A stretch of DNA of 64,000 nucleotides from Amycolatopsis saalfeldensis (GTDB taxonomy: Bacteria > Actinomycetota > Actinomycetes > Mycobacteriales > Pseudonocardiaceae), in NCBI RefSeq assembly GCF_900110575.1, contig NZ_FOEF01000005.1:248001-312000 (forward strand). Direction: 5' to 3'. Below, piece by piece: positions 42,994 to 52,283 of the stretch. The translations under genes were made by a program, and so were the position numbers. The notes beneath the pieces are model-generated. The model did not search any database and was not told the DNA's origin. It was given only the letters and a program-made list of their open reading frames with translations. Positions within the stretch are counted from its first letter, which is position 1; each line of letters opens with the position of its first letter.

Positions 42994-44715
42994 ATGTCTC
43001 ACAAGCAGGTGACCGCCAGTGACGGTGTCCGCCTCTCGGTCCGCGTGACCGGTGCCGCGGACGGGCCCACGGTCGTGCTCGTGCACGGCTACCCGGACAA
43101 CGGCTCGATGTGGGACGGGGTGGCCGCCGAGCTGGGCCGCCGTCACCGCGTGGTGGTCTACGACGTGCGCGGCGCGGGGGAGTCCGACAAACCGCGCAGC
43201 CGCAGTGCGTACCGGCTCGACCAGCTGGCCTCGGACCTCGCCGCCGTGGTCGACGCGGTGCAGCCGACCGGCAAGGTGCACCTGCTCGCGCACGACTGGG
43301 GCTCGATCCAGACCTGGCACGCGGTCACCGGCGACGAGCTGCGCGGCCGCATCGCGTCGTTCACCTCGATCTCCGGCCCGAGCCTCGACCACGCCGGCGC
43401 GTGGTTCCGCGCGCAGCTCAGCCGGCCCTCGCCCAAGCGGCTCGGACATGCCGCGCGCCAGTTCCTGCACTCCGGCTACATCCTGTTCTTCCAGCTCCCG
43501 GTGGTGCCGGAACTGTTGTGGCGCACCGGTTTCATGCGGGCGATGATCGGCAGGCTCGAGCCGGCCGAGGCCCCGCCGTCCACAGTCGACGGCATCCACG
43601 GGCTGAAGCTCTACCGCGCCAACATGATGACCAGGCTGACCCGCCCGGTCCCGCGGCCCGCGGACGTCCCGGTGCAGGTGCTCGCCCCGTCCCGCGACGC
43701 GTACGTCACCACGCCGCTGCAGACCGAGGTCGAACGCTGGGCGCCGGACCTGCGGGTGCGGCGGATCACCGGCTCGCACTGGGTCACGCGCAGCCGGCCG
43801 GACGTGATCGCCGGCGCGGCGGCCGAGCTGATCGAATACGCCGAGGGCGGCGACGAATCCCGCGCGCTGAAGCGGGCGCGCGTCGGCGAGAAGCGCGGCC
43901 GGTTCGCGCACAAGCTGGTCGTGGTCACCGGCGCGGGCAGCGGCATCGGCCGCGCCACCGCGCTGGCGTTCGCCGACGAGGGCGCGGACGTGGTGGTCAC
44001 CGACATCAACTCGGCCGCGGCGGTGGAAACGGCGAAACTGCTGCGGGAGCGCGGAGCCGCCACCGGTGAGTACACAGTGGACTCCTCGGACGGCGAGGCC
44101 GTCACCCGGTTCGCCGAGCAGGTGCGCGCGGACTTCGGCGTGCCGGACATCGTGGTGAACAACGCGGGCATCGGCATGTCCGGGCCGTTCCTCGACACGT
44201 CGTTGCGGGACTGGGAGAAGGTGATCGACGTCAACCTGTGGGGCGTGATCCACGGCTGCCGCGCGTTCGCGCCGATGCTGAAGGAGCGCGCGGAGGGCGG
44301 CCAGATCGTCAACCTCGCCTCGGCCGCGGCGTACCTGCCGTCGAAGATCCTCACCGCGTACGCCACCACGAAGTCCGCGGTGCTCACGTTGAGCATCGGG
44401 CTGCGCGCCGAGCTGGCCGCCGACGGCATCGGGGTCACCGCGATCTGCCCGGGGCTGGTGCAGACGAACATCACCAACACCACGCGGTTCGTCGGCGTCG
44501 ACGCCGCGGAGGAAAGCCGTCGGCAGAAGGCGTCCACGAAGCTGTACGCGCGGCGCGGGTTCGGGCCGGAGAAGGTCGCGCGCGACATCCTGCGCGCGGT
44601 GGAGAAGGACGTCGCGATCCAGCCGTCCACCCCGGAAGCCAAGGCGGCGCTGGTGCTTTCGCGGCTGACGCCCGGTGTGCTGCGCGCGGCCGCGAAGCTG
44701 GACCTGACCCCGTGA
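42994..44715 (+). CDS. alpha/beta hydrolase-SDR fusion, EphD-like
   Basis: Bifunctional protein of 573 residues. Residues 1-285 are an epoxide-hydrolase-type alpha/beta hydrolase with oxyanion HGYPDNGSMW and nucleophile Asp101 in LLAHDWGS. Residues 305-573 are a short-chain dehydrogenase with the NAD(P) motif TGAGSGIG (312-319), NNAG, and catalytic S443, Y456 and K460. The same fusion is EphD of Mycobacterium tuberculosis, linked to mycolic acid metabolism. A leaderless start is likely. It overlaps a TetR gene (GTGA). Substrate here is unknown; Amycolatopsis-type bacteria lack mycolic acids, so a lipid or xenobiotic epoxide is possible. Confidence 0.92.
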   Translation: MSHKQVTASDGVRLSVRVTGAADGPTVVLVHGYPDNGSMWDGVAAELGRRHRVVVYDVRGAGESDKPRSRSAYRLDQLASDLAAVVDAVQPTGKVHLLAHDWGSIQTWHAVTGDELRGRIASFTSISGPSLDHAGAWFRAQLSRPSPKRLGHAARQFLHSGYILFFQLPVVPELLWRTGFMRAMIGRLEPAEAPPSTVDGIHGLKLYRANMMTRLTRPVPRPADVPVQVLAPSRDAYVTTPLQTEVERWAPDLRVRRITGSHWVTRSRPDVIAGAAAELIEYAEGGDESRALKRARVGEKRGRFAHKLVVVTGAGSGIGRATALAFADEGADVVVTDINSAAAVETAKLLRERGAATGEYTVDSSDGEAVTRFAEQVRADFGVPDIVVNNAGIGMSGPFLDTSLRDWEKVIDVNLWGVIHGCRAFAPMLKERAEGGQIVNLASAAAYLPSKILTAYATTKSAVLTLSIGLRAELAADGIGVTAICPGLVQTNITNTTRFVGVDAAEESRRQKASTKLYARRGFGPEKVARDILRAVEKDVAIQPSTPEAKAALVLSRLTPGVLRAAAKLDLTP

Positions 44716-45326
44716 GCCGGCCGCGCCGGATGTCGCCACAGGCCCGGCGCGACGAGCTGATCGCCGCGGCTCTGGACCTGTTCGGCAGTCGCGCGCCGGA
44801 GCTGGTGACGGTGGACGACATCATCGGGCGCGCCATGGTGTCGCGGCCGCTGTTCTACCGGTACTTCTCCAGCCTGCGTGAGCTTCAAGTCGAGGCGCTG
44901 CGGACGGTGACCGTCGGCCTCGTCGACGGTCTCGCCGGTCTGGAGGAGGGCCCGCCGCCGGAACGGCTGCGGGCCGCCGTGCGCGGGCTGGTCGACGTCG
45001 CCGACCACTACCGCGCGGGCTACGTCGCCTTGCTGCGCAGCGGTTCCGTGATCGCGACGTCCGAAACGGACGCGGCCATCGACGAGGTCCGCAACCGGGC
45101 GGTGGAGCTGATCCTGGACGCGCTGGCCGTCACCGAGCCGTCGCCGTTGCTGCTGCTGACCTTGCGCTGCTGGACGGCGGTCGTCGAAGGCGCGTTGCTT
45201 TCCTGGCTGCAGGAACGCACGGTGCCACGGGAGTCCCTCGACGGCTGGCTCGTCGACCAGCTCACCGCGATGCTCTCGGCCACCGCGGCCCACGACCCGA
45301 CAGTGCCCGCGGCCCTGACGCCGTAA
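44712..45326 (+). CDS. TetR family regulator
   Basis: Regulator of 204 residues with an N-terminal helix-turn-helix (RRDELIAAALDLFGSRAPELVTVDDIIGRAMVSRPLFYRYF, about 13-53). GTG overlaps the stop of the EphD-like gene, so it is made from the same transcript and likely represses it through the palindrome at 42971-42981. Confidence 0.9.
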   Translation: MSRPRRMSPQARRDELIAAALDLFGSRAPELVTVDDIIGRAMVSRPLFYRYFSSLRELQVEALRTVTVGLVDGLAGLEEGPPPERLRAAVRGLVDVADHYRAGYVALLRSGSVIATSETDAAIDEVRNRAVELILDALAVTEPSPLLLLTLRCWTAVVEGALLSWLQERTVPRESLDGWLVDQLTAMLSATAAHDPTVPAALTP

Positions 45327-45366
45327 AGGCCTCCTTCGCCGCGCAGAACGGGGTGAAGGAGGCCTT
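45326..45366. terminator. bidirectional terminator
   Basis: AAGGCCTCCTTC at 45326-45337 pairs perfectly with GAAGGAGGCCTT at 45355-45366, between convergent tetR and citrate synthase genes. Confidence 0.88.
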
Positions 45367-45380
45367 CACGGGCAAGAGAT

Positions 45381-46526
45381 TCAGTGCTTGGTGACGCTGT
45401 CCCAGCCCTCGACGTCCTCGGGCTTGCGCGGCTCGGGGCCGACGTACTTCGCCGACGGGCGCACGAGCCGTCCGGTCTGCTTCTGCTCCAGGATGTGCGC
45501 GGCCCAGCCCGCGGTGCGGGCCGAGGAGAACATGGCCGGCATCATGTGCGGCGGCACCTGGGCGAAGTCCAGGATCACCGCGGCCCAGAACTCCACGTTG
45601 GTCTCGATGGGGTGATCCGGGCGCCGCTCGCGCAGCTCGGCCAGCGCCGCCTGCTCCAGCGAGGCCGCCACCTCGTAACGCTCCGCGCCGAGTTCCTTGC
45701 AGGTACGGCGAAGCACGCGGGCCCGCGGGTCCTCCGCGCGGTACACGCGGTGGCCGAAGCCCATCAGCCGTTCCTTGCGGTCGAGGATGCCCTTGACCAG
45801 ACCACGCGCGTCACCGGTCCGCTCGACCTCTTCGATCATCGGCAGCACCCGCGCCGGGGCGCCGCCGTGCAGCGGTCCGGACATCGCGCCGATCGCGCCC
45901 GACATCGCGGCCGCGACGTCCGCGCCGGTCGACGCGATCACGCGGGCGGTGAAGGTGGACGCGTTGAGGCCGTGCTCGGCGGCGGAAACCCAGTAGGCGT
46001 CCAGCGCGCGGACGTGGGCCGGGTCCGGCTCGCCGCGCCAGCGGATCATGAACCGCTCGGTGATCGAGGCGGCCTCGTCGACCCGCGCCTGCGGGACGGC
46101 CGGCTGGCTGATCCCGCGCGCGGACTGGGCGACGTAGGACAGCGCCATCACCGAAGCGCGCGCGAGCTGCTCGCGGGCTTCTTCGTCGGTGATGTCGAGC
46201 AGCGGGCGGTAGCCCCAGATCGGGGCCAGCATGGCGAGCGCGGACTGGACGTCGACGCGCACGTCGCCGGTGTGCACCGGCAGCGGGAACGGCTCGGCCG
46301 GCGGGAGGCTGTGGCCGAAGCGGCCGTCGACCAGAAGCGCCCATACGTCACCGAAGGTCACCTTGCCGGCGAGATCCTCGATGTCGACGCCGCGATAACG
46401 CAGCGCCCCGCCGTCCCGGTCCGGTTCGGCGATTTCGGTGCGGAAAGCGACCACGCCTTCGAGGCCCGGTCGGAACCCGTCGTCGGCTTGGTCGGAACCC
46501 GTCTTGCTGATAGTGGAGGTTGTCAC
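45381..46526 (-). CDS. citA: citrate synthase 2
   Basis: Condenses oxaloacetate and acetyl-CoA (or a related acyl-CoA) to citrate. The 381-residue protein has the shorter two-domain form: GLEGVVAFRTEIAEPDRDGGALRYRGVDIEDLA, active-site His in SGPLHGGAPARVL, GFGHRVYRAEDPRA with the second His, and a C-terminal NVEFWAAVILDFAQVP with the catalytic Asp. GTG at 46526 fits the usual MTTST-like start; an ATG at 46679 would add 51 low-complexity residues. It corresponds to mycobacterial Rv0889c. The TCA-cycle main enzyme is presumably elsewhere. Confidence 0.9.
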   Translation of the reverse strand: MTTSTISKTGSDQADDGFRPGLEGVVAFRTEIAEPDRDGGALRYRGVDIEDLAGKVTFGDVWALLVDGRFGHSLPPAEPFPLPVHTGDVRVDVQSALAMLAPIWGYRPLLDITDEEAREQLARASVMALSYVAQSARGISQPAVPQARVDEAASITERFMIRWRGEPDPAHVRALDAYWVSAAEHGLNASTFTARVIASTGADVAAAMSGAIGAMSGPLHGGAPARVLPMIEEVERTGDARGLVKGILDRKERLMGFGHRVYRAEDPRARVLRRTCKELGAERYEVAASLEQAALAELRERRPDHPIETNVEFWAAVILDFAQVPPHMMPAMFSSARTAGWAAHILEQKQTGRLVRPSAKYVGPEPRKPEDVEGWDSVTKH

Positions 46527-46782
46527 TCTCGCAAAACCTTTCGATGCGCATTTCCCCGGCTTGGTCGTACTCGCGCGGACGGGATACACGCTGGAGGTGG
46601 CGCGCCTCATCGCACGGTTGGACAAACCTTGCTCCTCCGAAGCCCCCCGGGCAATGAAAGATGTGGTGGTTTCGGTCACGATTACGAGAACGATTCAGTC
46701 CAGGCAGCCCGCTTGCCACAAGTTCTCCGGCAACGGGCTGTGATCGGCCCGGTGGACCGCAGGTAAATCCTGTGTTTCGGGA

Positions 46783-46800
46783 GCGGGCGCGCGCGCCCGC
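46783..46800. promoter_or_regulatory. 18-bp GC-only palindrome upstream of ureA
   Basis: GCGGGCGCGCGCGCCCGC is fully symmetrical, 20 bp before the ureA ATG, and would overlap the urease promoter. It may be an operator or a simple GC-rich dyad. Confidence 0.3.
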
Positions 46801-46819
46801 GCGGTGATAGACCTAGCCC

Positions 46820-47122
46820 ATGCACCTCAGCCCCCAGGAGCGCGACAAGCTGTTGGTCCACGTCGCGGCTGATGTGGCCCGCCGGCGGCTGGACCGCGGC
46901 GTGCTCCTCAACTACCCCGAGGCCGTCGCGCTGATCACCGACCACGTGCTCGAAGGCGCCCGCGACGGCCGCACGGTGAGCGAGCTGGTGGCGAGCGGAC
47001 GTACGGTGCTCGCTCGCGCGCAGGTGCTCGGCGGGGTGGCGGAGATGGTCGACTCCGTCCAGGTGGAGGCCACTTTCCCGGACGGCACGAAGCTCGTCAC
47101 CGTGCACGACCCGATCGTCTAG
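46820..47122 (+). CDS. ureA: urease subunit gamma
   Basis: Smallest structural subunit of urease, 100 residues, the normal length. It starts [23 protein letters not shown] and ends [16 protein letters not shown], both standard. It contacts the alpha subunit in the trimer of heterotrimers. GATAGA a few bases upstream may be a -10 box for a short or absent leader. ureB follows after 11 bp. This is the first gene of ureABCFGD. Confidence 0.97.
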   Translation: MHLSPQERDKLLVHVAADVARRRLDRGVLLNYPEAVALITDHVLEGARDGRTVSELVASGRTVLARAQVLGGVAEMVDSVQVEATFPDGTKLVTVHDPIV

Positions 47123-47133
47123 GAGGCGGGCGA

Positions 47134-47439
47134 GTGCGACCAGGAGAGATCATCCCCGGCGACGAGCCGGTGGAGCTGAACCCGGGACGCGAGCGGGTCC
47201 GGCTGATCGTGCGCAACCTCGGCGACCGGCCCGTGCAGGTCGGTTCGCACTACCACTTCGCGGCGGTGAACCCCGGCCTGGAGTTCGACCGCGACGCCGC
47301 GCGGGGGCACCGGCTCGACGTGCCCGCCGGCACGTCCGTGCGCTTCGAACCGGGCATCGAACGCGAAGTGGACCTCGTTCCGCTCCGGGGCCGTCGGCGG
47401 GTGCCGGGATTACGCTCCGAACACGCTGGGGAGTGCTAG
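47134..47439 (+). CDS. ureB: urease subunit beta
   Basis: Structural subunit of 101 residues. Family core [42 protein letters not shown] and GTSVRFEPG is intact. The C-terminus is slightly longer than in minimal forms ([14 protein letters not shown]). GTG start follows AGGAGG. ureC begins 3 bp after its stop. Confidence 0.96.
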   Translation: MRPGEIIPGDEPVELNPGRERVRLIVRNLGDRPVQVGSHYHFAAVNPGLEFDRDAARGHRLDVPAGTSVRFEPGIEREVDLVPLRGRRRVPGLRSEHAGEC

Positions 47440-47442
47440 CCG

Positions 47443-49164
47443 ATGCCGCAGATCGACCGCGCCCGTTACGCCGAGTTGTTCGGGCCGACCACCGGCGACC
47501 GCATCCGGCTCGCCGACACCGACCTGTTGATCGAGGTGACCGAAGACCGGTCGATGGGCCCGGGCGGCTCGGGCGACGAGGTGCTCTTCGGCGGCGGCAA
47601 GGTGATCCGCGAGTCGATGGGCCAGGGCATGGCCACCCGGGCCGAGGGCGCGCCGGACCTGGTCGTCACCGGCGCCGTGATCCTCGACCACTGGGGGGTG
47701 GTGAAGGCCGACGTCGGGGTGCGCGACGGCCGGATCGTCGGCATCGGCAAGGCGGGCAACCCGGACACCATGGACGGCGTCGACCCGGCGCTGGTGATCG
47801 GCCCGTCGACGGAGGTGCTGTCCGGCAACGGGAAGATCCTCACCGCGGGCGGCATCGACTGCCACGTGCACTTCATCTGCCCGCAGCTGGTGGACACCGC
47901 GCTGGCCGCCGGGCTGACCACACTGGTCGGCGGCGGCACCGGCCCGAACGAGGGCACCAAGGCCACCACCGTCACGCCCGGCGCGTGGAACCTCGGCCGG
48001 ATGCTGTCCGCCATGGACGGTTACCCGGTGAACGTGTTGTTGCTGGGCAAGGGGAACACCGTCCGGCACGAGGCGCTGCGCGAGCAGCTGGCCGCCGGCG
48101 CGGGCGGGTTCAAGCTGCACGAGGACTGGGGCTCCACCCCGGCGGCGATCGACGCCTGCCTGAGCGTGGCCGACGAGTCCGGCGTCCAGGTGGCGATCCA
48201 CACCGACACGCTCAACGAGGCCGGCTTCCTGGAGTCCACTGTGGACGCCATTCGCGGCCGGTCGATCAACGCCTACCACACCGAGGGGGCCGGCGGCGGG
48301 CACGCGCCGGACATCATCGAGGTGGTCGGGCTGCCCAACATCCTGCCGTCCTCGACCAATCCGACGCGCCCGCACACCGCGAACACCCTCGACGAGCACC
48401 TCGACATGCTGATGGTGTGCCACCACCTGAACCCGTCGGTGCCCGAGGACCTCGCGTTCGCCGAAAGCCGCATCCGGCCGACCACGATCGCTGCCGAGGA
48501 CGTGCTGCACGACCTGGGCGCGATCTCGATGATGAGCTCGGACGCGCAGGCGATGGGCCGGATCGGCGAGGTGGTCATCCGCACCTGGCAGACCGCGCAC
48601 GTGATGAAACGCCGCCGTGGCGCGCTGCCCGGCGACGGCGCGGCCGACAACCTGCGTGCCCGCCGTTACGTCGCGAAGTACACGATCAACCCGGCCATCG
48701 CGCACGGGATGGAGGAGCGGATCGGCTCGGTGGAGGTCGGCAAGCTCGCCGACCTGGTGCTGTGGGAGCCGAAGTTCTTCGGCGTCCGGCCGCACGTCGT
48801 GCTCAAGGGCGGCTTCCCCGCGTGGGCGGCGATGGGTGACGCGAACGCGTCGATCCCCACGCCGCAGCCGGTGCTGGCGCGGCCGATGTTCGGCGCCGTC
48901 CCGCCCGTCGCGGCCGCTTCGAGCCTGCACTTCGTGGCGCCCGAGGCGCTGGGCTCGGGCCTGGCCGAGCGGTTCGGCATCCGACGCCCGCTGGTCGCCG
49001 TGGCGAACACCCGCGCGCGGACCAAGGCGGACATGGTGCTCAACGACGCGACGCCGGACGTGCGCGTGGAGCCGGACAGCTTCGCCGTGCACGTGGACGG
49101 CGAGCTGATCGAGCCGCAGCCGGTGACGGAACTGCCGATGGCCCAACGCTACTTCTTGTTTTGA
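47443..49164 (+). CDS. ureC: urease subunit alpha
   Basis: Catalytic subunit that hydrolyses urea to ammonia and carbamate, 573 residues. All active-site residues are present: nickel ligands H141 and H143 (DCHVHF), carbamylated K224 (GFKLHEDWG), H253 (AIHTDTLNE), H279 ([13 protein letters not shown]) and D367 ([10 protein letters not shown]), plus the flap C326-H327 ([22 protein letters not shown]). The enzyme should be functional once nickel is loaded by UreFGD. Confidence 0.98.
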   Translation: MPQIDRARYAELFGPTTGDRIRLADTDLLIEVTEDRSMGPGGSGDEVLFGGGKVIRESMGQGMATRAEGAPDLVVTGAVILDHWGVVKADVGVRDGRIVGIGKAGNPDTMDGVDPALVIGPSTEVLSGNGKILTAGGIDCHVHFICPQLVDTALAAGLTTLVGGGTGPNEGTKATTVTPGAWNLGRMLSAMDGYPVNVLLLGKGNTVRHEALREQLAAGAGGFKLHEDWGSTPAAIDACLSVADESGVQVAIHTDTLNEAGFLESTVDAIRGRSINAYHTEGAGGGHAPDIIEVVGLPNILPSSTNPTRPHTANTLDEHLDMLMVCHHLNPSVPEDLAFAESRIRPTTIAAEDVLHDLGAISMMSSDAQAMGRIGEVVIRTWQTAHVMKRRRGALPGDGAADNLRARRYVAKYTINPAIAHGMEERIGSVEVGKLADLVLWEPKFFGVRPHVVLKGGFPAWAAMGDANASIPTPQPVLARPMFGAVPPVAAASSLHFVAPEALGSGLAERFGIRRPLVAVANTRARTKADMVLNDATPDVRVEPDSFAVHVDGELIEPQPVTELPMAQRYFLF

Positions 49165-49178
49165 TGGAGCCTGTTCTG

Positions 49179-49854
49179 ATGGACCTGTCCACGCTGATCC
49201 TGGCCGACTCGCGCTTCCCCGGCGGCGGGCACGTCCACTCGGGAGGCCTGGAGGAGGCCGTGAGCCGCAAGCTCGTGGTGTCCGAACGGGACCTGCCGGG
49301 GTTCCTCTTCGGACGGTTGCGTACGGCGGGCTCGCTCGCCGCCGTTTTCGCTGCTGCTTCAACCCATGCCGCCGCTCGTGGTGTCCAAGGTGGACACTGG
49401 CGACGGCTGGACGTCGAGCTGGACGCGCGCACGCCTTCACCTGCGCAGCGTCAGGCGTCACGGGCGCAGGGCCGCGGCACTGCCCGCGCGGGCCGGGTCG
49501 CGTGGCCTTCGCCGGTGCTCACGGGTTTGCTGGCCGAGACCCCGCGCCCGCACCACCCGATCGTCCTCGGCGCGCTGGTCGGGGTGTCGGGTGGCTCGCC
49601 GTTCGACGCCGCGATGGCGGTGGCGTACCTGGCGGTCAGCGGTCCGGCCAGTGCCGCCGTCCGGCTGCTGGGCCTGGATCCCTTCGGGGTCAACGCCGTG
49701 GTCGCGCGGCTCGGCGACGAGGTGCGGCGGGTGTCCGAGCACGCCGCCGGCGTCGCGGGGCTCGACCCGGCGGACCTGCCGGCGCCGGGAGCACCCGCGC
49801 TGGACCTGTTCGCCGAGGCCCACGCCCGGCACCACGAGGAAGAGGTGCGTCTCT

Positions 49855-49865
<11 letters not shown>
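49179..49865 (+). CDS. ureF: urease accessory protein UreF
   Basis: All-helical accessory protein of 228 residues that works with UreD and UreG to insert nickel. It starts [28 protein letters not shown], the conserved N-terminal region of actinobacterial UreF. ATG at 49179 is chosen for GGAG nine bases upstream; another ATG at 49164 overlaps the ureC stop as TGATG and would add five residues. Its end overlaps ureG by 11 bp. Confidence 0.92.
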
Positions 49866-50564
<699 letters not shown>

Positions 50565-50568
<4 letters not shown>

Positions 50569-51266
50569 AGGCGCACGCACGCGTCGTCGCGTGTTTCGAA
50601 GGCGGGCGAACGATCTTGCGCGAGCTGCGTTCGATGGCGCCGCTGACGTTGTTTCCCCGCCGCCACAACGGCCGTGACGCCGTCGTGCACCTCGTCAGCT
50701 CCGCCACCGCGCCGCTGGGCGGGGACGAGCTGCTGCTGGACATCCGGGTCGGGCCCGGCGCGACCTTGCACCTCTCCGGCGTCGCGGCGACGCTCGCGCT
50801 GCCCGGGCTCCACGGTGAGCCCAGTACGTCCACTGTGGACATCGAGGTGGCGGACGGCGGCTCGCTGGAGTACCGGCCGGAGCCGACCGTCGTCACCGCG
50901 CGGGCGAACCACACCGCGGTGCTGCGCGCGGCGCTGGCGGAAAACTCCTATTTCCGCACCCGCGAGGTGCTGGTGCTGGGCCGCGCGGGGGAGCGTCCGG
51001 GCCGGCTCACCACGACCGTCGCGGTGACTCGCGGTGACCTTCCGGTGCTGCGCCAGACCCAGTCCATCGGAGACCCCGGGCTCGACGCCAGCCTCGCGGT
51101 GCTGGCGGGCCGCCGGGTGCTCGCCACCGAGCTCGAGGTCGGCGGCGAGCCGCGGCCCGCCGCGTCCGGCGAATGGTGGTCGAGGGTGCCGCTGGCGGCC
51201 GGGGCGACGATCACGACTTCGCTGGCCGCGGACGCCGTTGTTGCCTTGAAAGGCTTGGGCTGCTAA
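50565..51266 (+). CDS. ureD: urease accessory protein UreD
   Basis: Scaffold protein of 233 residues that binds apo-urease with UreF and UreG. Beta-rich sequence with [43 protein letters not shown] and [12 protein letters not shown] motifs matches UreD (also called UreH). It is shorter than proteobacterial forms, as usual in actinomycetes. GTG overlaps the ureG stop. It closes the operon; a weak hairpin follows. Confidence 0.93.
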
Positions 51267-51283
51267 TACTTCCCCCTTCGGTT

Positions 51284-51306
51284 CGTCAGGCGGAGTTTCC
51301 CTGACG
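51284..51306 (+). terminator. weak hairpin after the urease operon
   Basis: CGTCAGG (51284-51290) pairs with CCTGACG (51300-51306), 17 bp after the ureD stop, without a T-run. The rest of 51267-51510 holds no recognisable gene or motif. Confidence 0.45.
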
Positions 51307-51510
51307 CGCCAAGGATTTCGGCATGGGCCAGCAAAGCCGTCCGGTGTGGGAAGGGGCCTGGGCGCACGCCGTGTTCCCGCTCTCGCTAATGTCTGCCCGC
51401 GCGAAGAGGCAAATCGACGAGCGCGGCGACGCCGGGACCCGGTGGAACCGTTGGCCCGGCGTTGATTTCGGTAATCGGCTTTTTCGCAAGGCAGGGAAGG
51501 GAGGGGCCGG

Positions 51511-52131
51511 GTGGCCCGCACCTACGGTGGTGTCCCGCCGGAGCAGAGACGGGCCGAGCGCCGCGAGCGCCTGCTGACGGCGGCGCTGGAGCTCTTCACC
51601 TCGGTGGGCTTCCGCCAGGCGAAGATCACTCAGCTGTGCACCCGGGCGGGCGTCTCGACGCGGAACTTCTACGAGGAGTTCGGCAGCAAGGAGGAGGTCC
51701 TCCGCACCCTGCACGACCAGATCAACTCGCTCGCGCTGCGGCACGTCGCCGCCGCGCTGGAAGAGGTCCGGGACGCCGACGCGATGACCCGGATCGCGCG
51801 GCTGCTGGACGTCTTCGTCAGCACGGTCACCCTCGACCCCCGGATGCCGCGCCTGAACTACGTCGAGACCGTCGGCGTCAGCCCGGAGCTGGAACTGCAG
51901 CACCAGGTCTGGGTCGACCGCTGGGCCACCTTCATCGAGGAGGAGGCGCGGCGCGCCGCCGAAGCGGGCGCCGCGCCCGACCGGAACTACCGCCTCACGG
52001 CGATCGCGCTCGTCGGCGCCGCGACGGGCCTGCTGCGCGAATGGCAGGCGCACGACCCGCCGTTGCCGGTGGAGGACATCGGGCGGGAGCTTCGCGGCGT
52101 GATGCTGTCGGCGATCACGCGGGCCGAATGA
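51511..52131 (+). CDS. TetR family regulator
   Basis: Regulator of 206 residues: a basic start RTYGGVPPEQRRAERRERLLTAALELF, the helix-turn-helix AKITQLCTRAGVSTRNFYEEFGSKEEVL (about 39-66), and a helical ligand domain. GTG start. It is convergent with the NCS1 permease 152 bp on and follows urease, so its target is unclear: itself, the permease or a distant gene. No palindrome was noticed just upstream. Confidence 0.88.
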   Translation: MARTYGGVPPEQRRAERRERLLTAALELFTSVGFRQAKITQLCTRAGVSTRNFYEEFGSKEEVLRTLHDQINSLALRHVAAALEEVRDADAMTRIARLLDVFVSTVTLDPRMPRLNYVETVGVSPELELQHQVWVDRWATFIEEEARRAAEAGAAPDRNYRLTAIALVGAATGLLREWQAHDPPLPVEDIGRELRGVMLSAITRAE

Positions 52132-52283
52132 AGCCCTCTCGGTACCAGAAGCCGGGCGTGAGGCCGGGAACGAGAAGAGCGCGAACCACCAGTACGCACT
52201 GCGTGGCGCCCGGCTCACCCCTCCGGCTCGGTCCGTCCGAAGGCAGGGCGCTCCGCCGGGACCCCTCCCGCGATGGGGGCGTG

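Noticed and set aside
51323..51577. 84-codon plus-strand frame before the TetR gene
   Set aside because: No ribosome site, no resemblance to a family, overlaps the TetR start in another frame.
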